Shown: one piece after another, positions 6,255 through 6,647 of the stretch
How the letters are laid out: every line of letters begins with the position of its first letter
Position numbering within the stretch: position 1 is the stretch's first letter
Assembly: GCA_003818675.1 (NCBI GenBank)
Contig: RPPD01000131.1
Coordinates: 1-6,647 of the forward strand
Source of the DNA: Spirochaetaceae bacterium
GTDB taxonomy: Bacteria > Spirochaetota > Spirochaetia > SZUA-6 > RPPD01
DNA: 6,647 nucleotides
Direction of reading: 5' to 3'
Made by a program: the position numbers and the translations under genes
The notes under the pieces: model-generated
Seen by the model: the letters and a program-made list of their open reading frames with translations, nothing else
Databases searched by the model: none
What the model was told of the DNA's origin: nothing

Positions 6255-6647
6255 ATGAGTATACAACCGCATGATATTGACCTTGCGATCGACCATACGG
6301 TCGATCTGCTACTGGTCGATGCGATACTGGACAAATATGGAAAAGACAAAAGCTCACTTATCAGCGTGCTCCATGCCGTGTCAGAGTCATTCCGCTGGCT
6401 CCCCCGGGAAGCGCTTCTTCACATCTCTGAAGTTTCCGGTATAGGCATAAGCCACATCATCTCTGTCGCAAGCTTTTATCCGCAGTTCCGCTTCACGCCC
6501 GCAGGCAGACACCGCATCAAGGTCTGCATCGGCACAGCCTGCCATGTCAAGGGCGCCCAGACTGTCTTTAACGCAGTAAAACAGCACCTTTGCATTCCTG
6601 ACGATTCTGATACAGACCCTGACCGCCTCTTCACTGTCTGCAGGGTA
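6255..6647 (+). CDS. NuoE/HydC-type [2Fe-2S] NADH-linked oxidoreductase subunit, N-terminal part
   Basis: The first 131 residues of a thioredoxin-like [2Fe-2S] subunit are visible; the gene runs off the right edge (usual family length about 155-180). An N-terminal helical region contains LISVLHAVSESFRWLPREAL (36-55) and the VASFYPQFRF segment (71-80), both typical of NuoE/HydC/HoxE. KVCIGTACHVKGA (89-101) supplies the first cluster cysteine pair, C91 and C96. The second pair lies beyond the window; the last visible residues are FTVCRV with C129. In this family the subunit partners a flavin-binding NuoF/HydB-type protein and passes electrons from NADH, in complex I, NAD-linked hydrogenases, formate dehydrogenases or electron-bifurcating hydrogenases. 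Which of these applies depends on genes to the right. The ATG at 6255 was chosen because the family N-terminus starts about there. GGATG (6245-6249) is a weak ribosome site, so the start is less certain than the family. Confidence 0.9.
   Translation, partial: MSIQPHDIDLAIDHTVDLLLVDAILDKYGKDKSSLISVLHAVSESFRWLPREALLHISEVSGIGISHIISVASFYPQFRFTPAGRHRIKVCIGTACHVKGAQTVFNAVKQHLCIPDDSDTDPDRLFTVCRV
6287..6306 (+). repeat. Perfect 8-bp inverted repeat inside the NuoE-like gene start
   Basis: GATCGACC (6287-6294) and GGTCGATC (6299-6306) are exact inverted copies around the four-base loop ATAC. The stem begins 32 bases downstream of the start codon. A third near-copy, GGTCGATG (6314-6321), could pair with the first arm instead, through seven bases. 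It is within coding sequence (about residues 11-18), so it may be an mRNA hairpin affecting early elongation, or chance. Confidence 0.5.

Overview
The window reads as ordinary chromosomal DNA of mid GC content from a diderm, probably anaerobic bacterium. Two consecutive Tat-type signal peptides, a NapH-like membrane polyferredoxin and a WPGFRGP-type PQQ-like propeller point to an energised inner membrane and a periplasm. This gene style is common in the PVC group (Lentisphaerota, Kiritimatiellota, Planctomycetota), Omnitrophota and Bacteroidota. That placement is an impression from protein style; no rRNA or marker gene is present to settle it.

Layout. Positions 1-772 (minus strand) hold the N-terminal two thirds of a GT4-family glycosyltransferase that runs off the left edge. 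It resembles diacylglycerol glucosyltransferases. A 207-bp divergent intergenic region (773-979) carries a good sigma70-like promoter for the glycosyltransferase, a bipartite stem-loop that would sit at the very 5' end of its mRNA, and a weaker promoter candidate for the rightward operon.

Positions 980-5853 (plus strand) are a tightly packed five-gene operon. Every junction overlaps by 1 or 4 bases (ATGA or TGATG), so the genes look translationally coupled. They encode, in order: a membrane-anchored NHL-type beta-propeller with a GCCNP motif; an 88-residue Tat-signal protein whose short mature part has four cysteines; a Tat-exported ferredoxin with four [4Fe-4S] motifs (NapG/MauM-like); a NapH/NosR-like polytopic membrane protein with CxCP/CxxxCP motifs and two ferredoxin motifs; and a three-helix membrane protein carrying a periplasmic PQQ-like propeller. 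The best reading is a membrane-bound electron-transfer module linking the membrane or cytoplasm to periplasmic Fe-S carriers, with two propeller proteins as scaffold or partner-binding parts. No terminal reductase or cytochrome is in the window, so the donor and acceptor are unknown.

After a 96-bp gap containing a small hairpin comes an 85-residue zinc-ribbon protein of unknown function (5950-6207). It is followed by the start of a NuoE/HydC-type [2Fe-2S] subunit (6255 to the right edge), which probably opens a NADH-linked oxidoreductase or electron-bifurcating hydrogenase operon. The redox theme therefore continues rightward. I see no tRNA, rRNA, CRISPR array, insertion sequence or attachment site.
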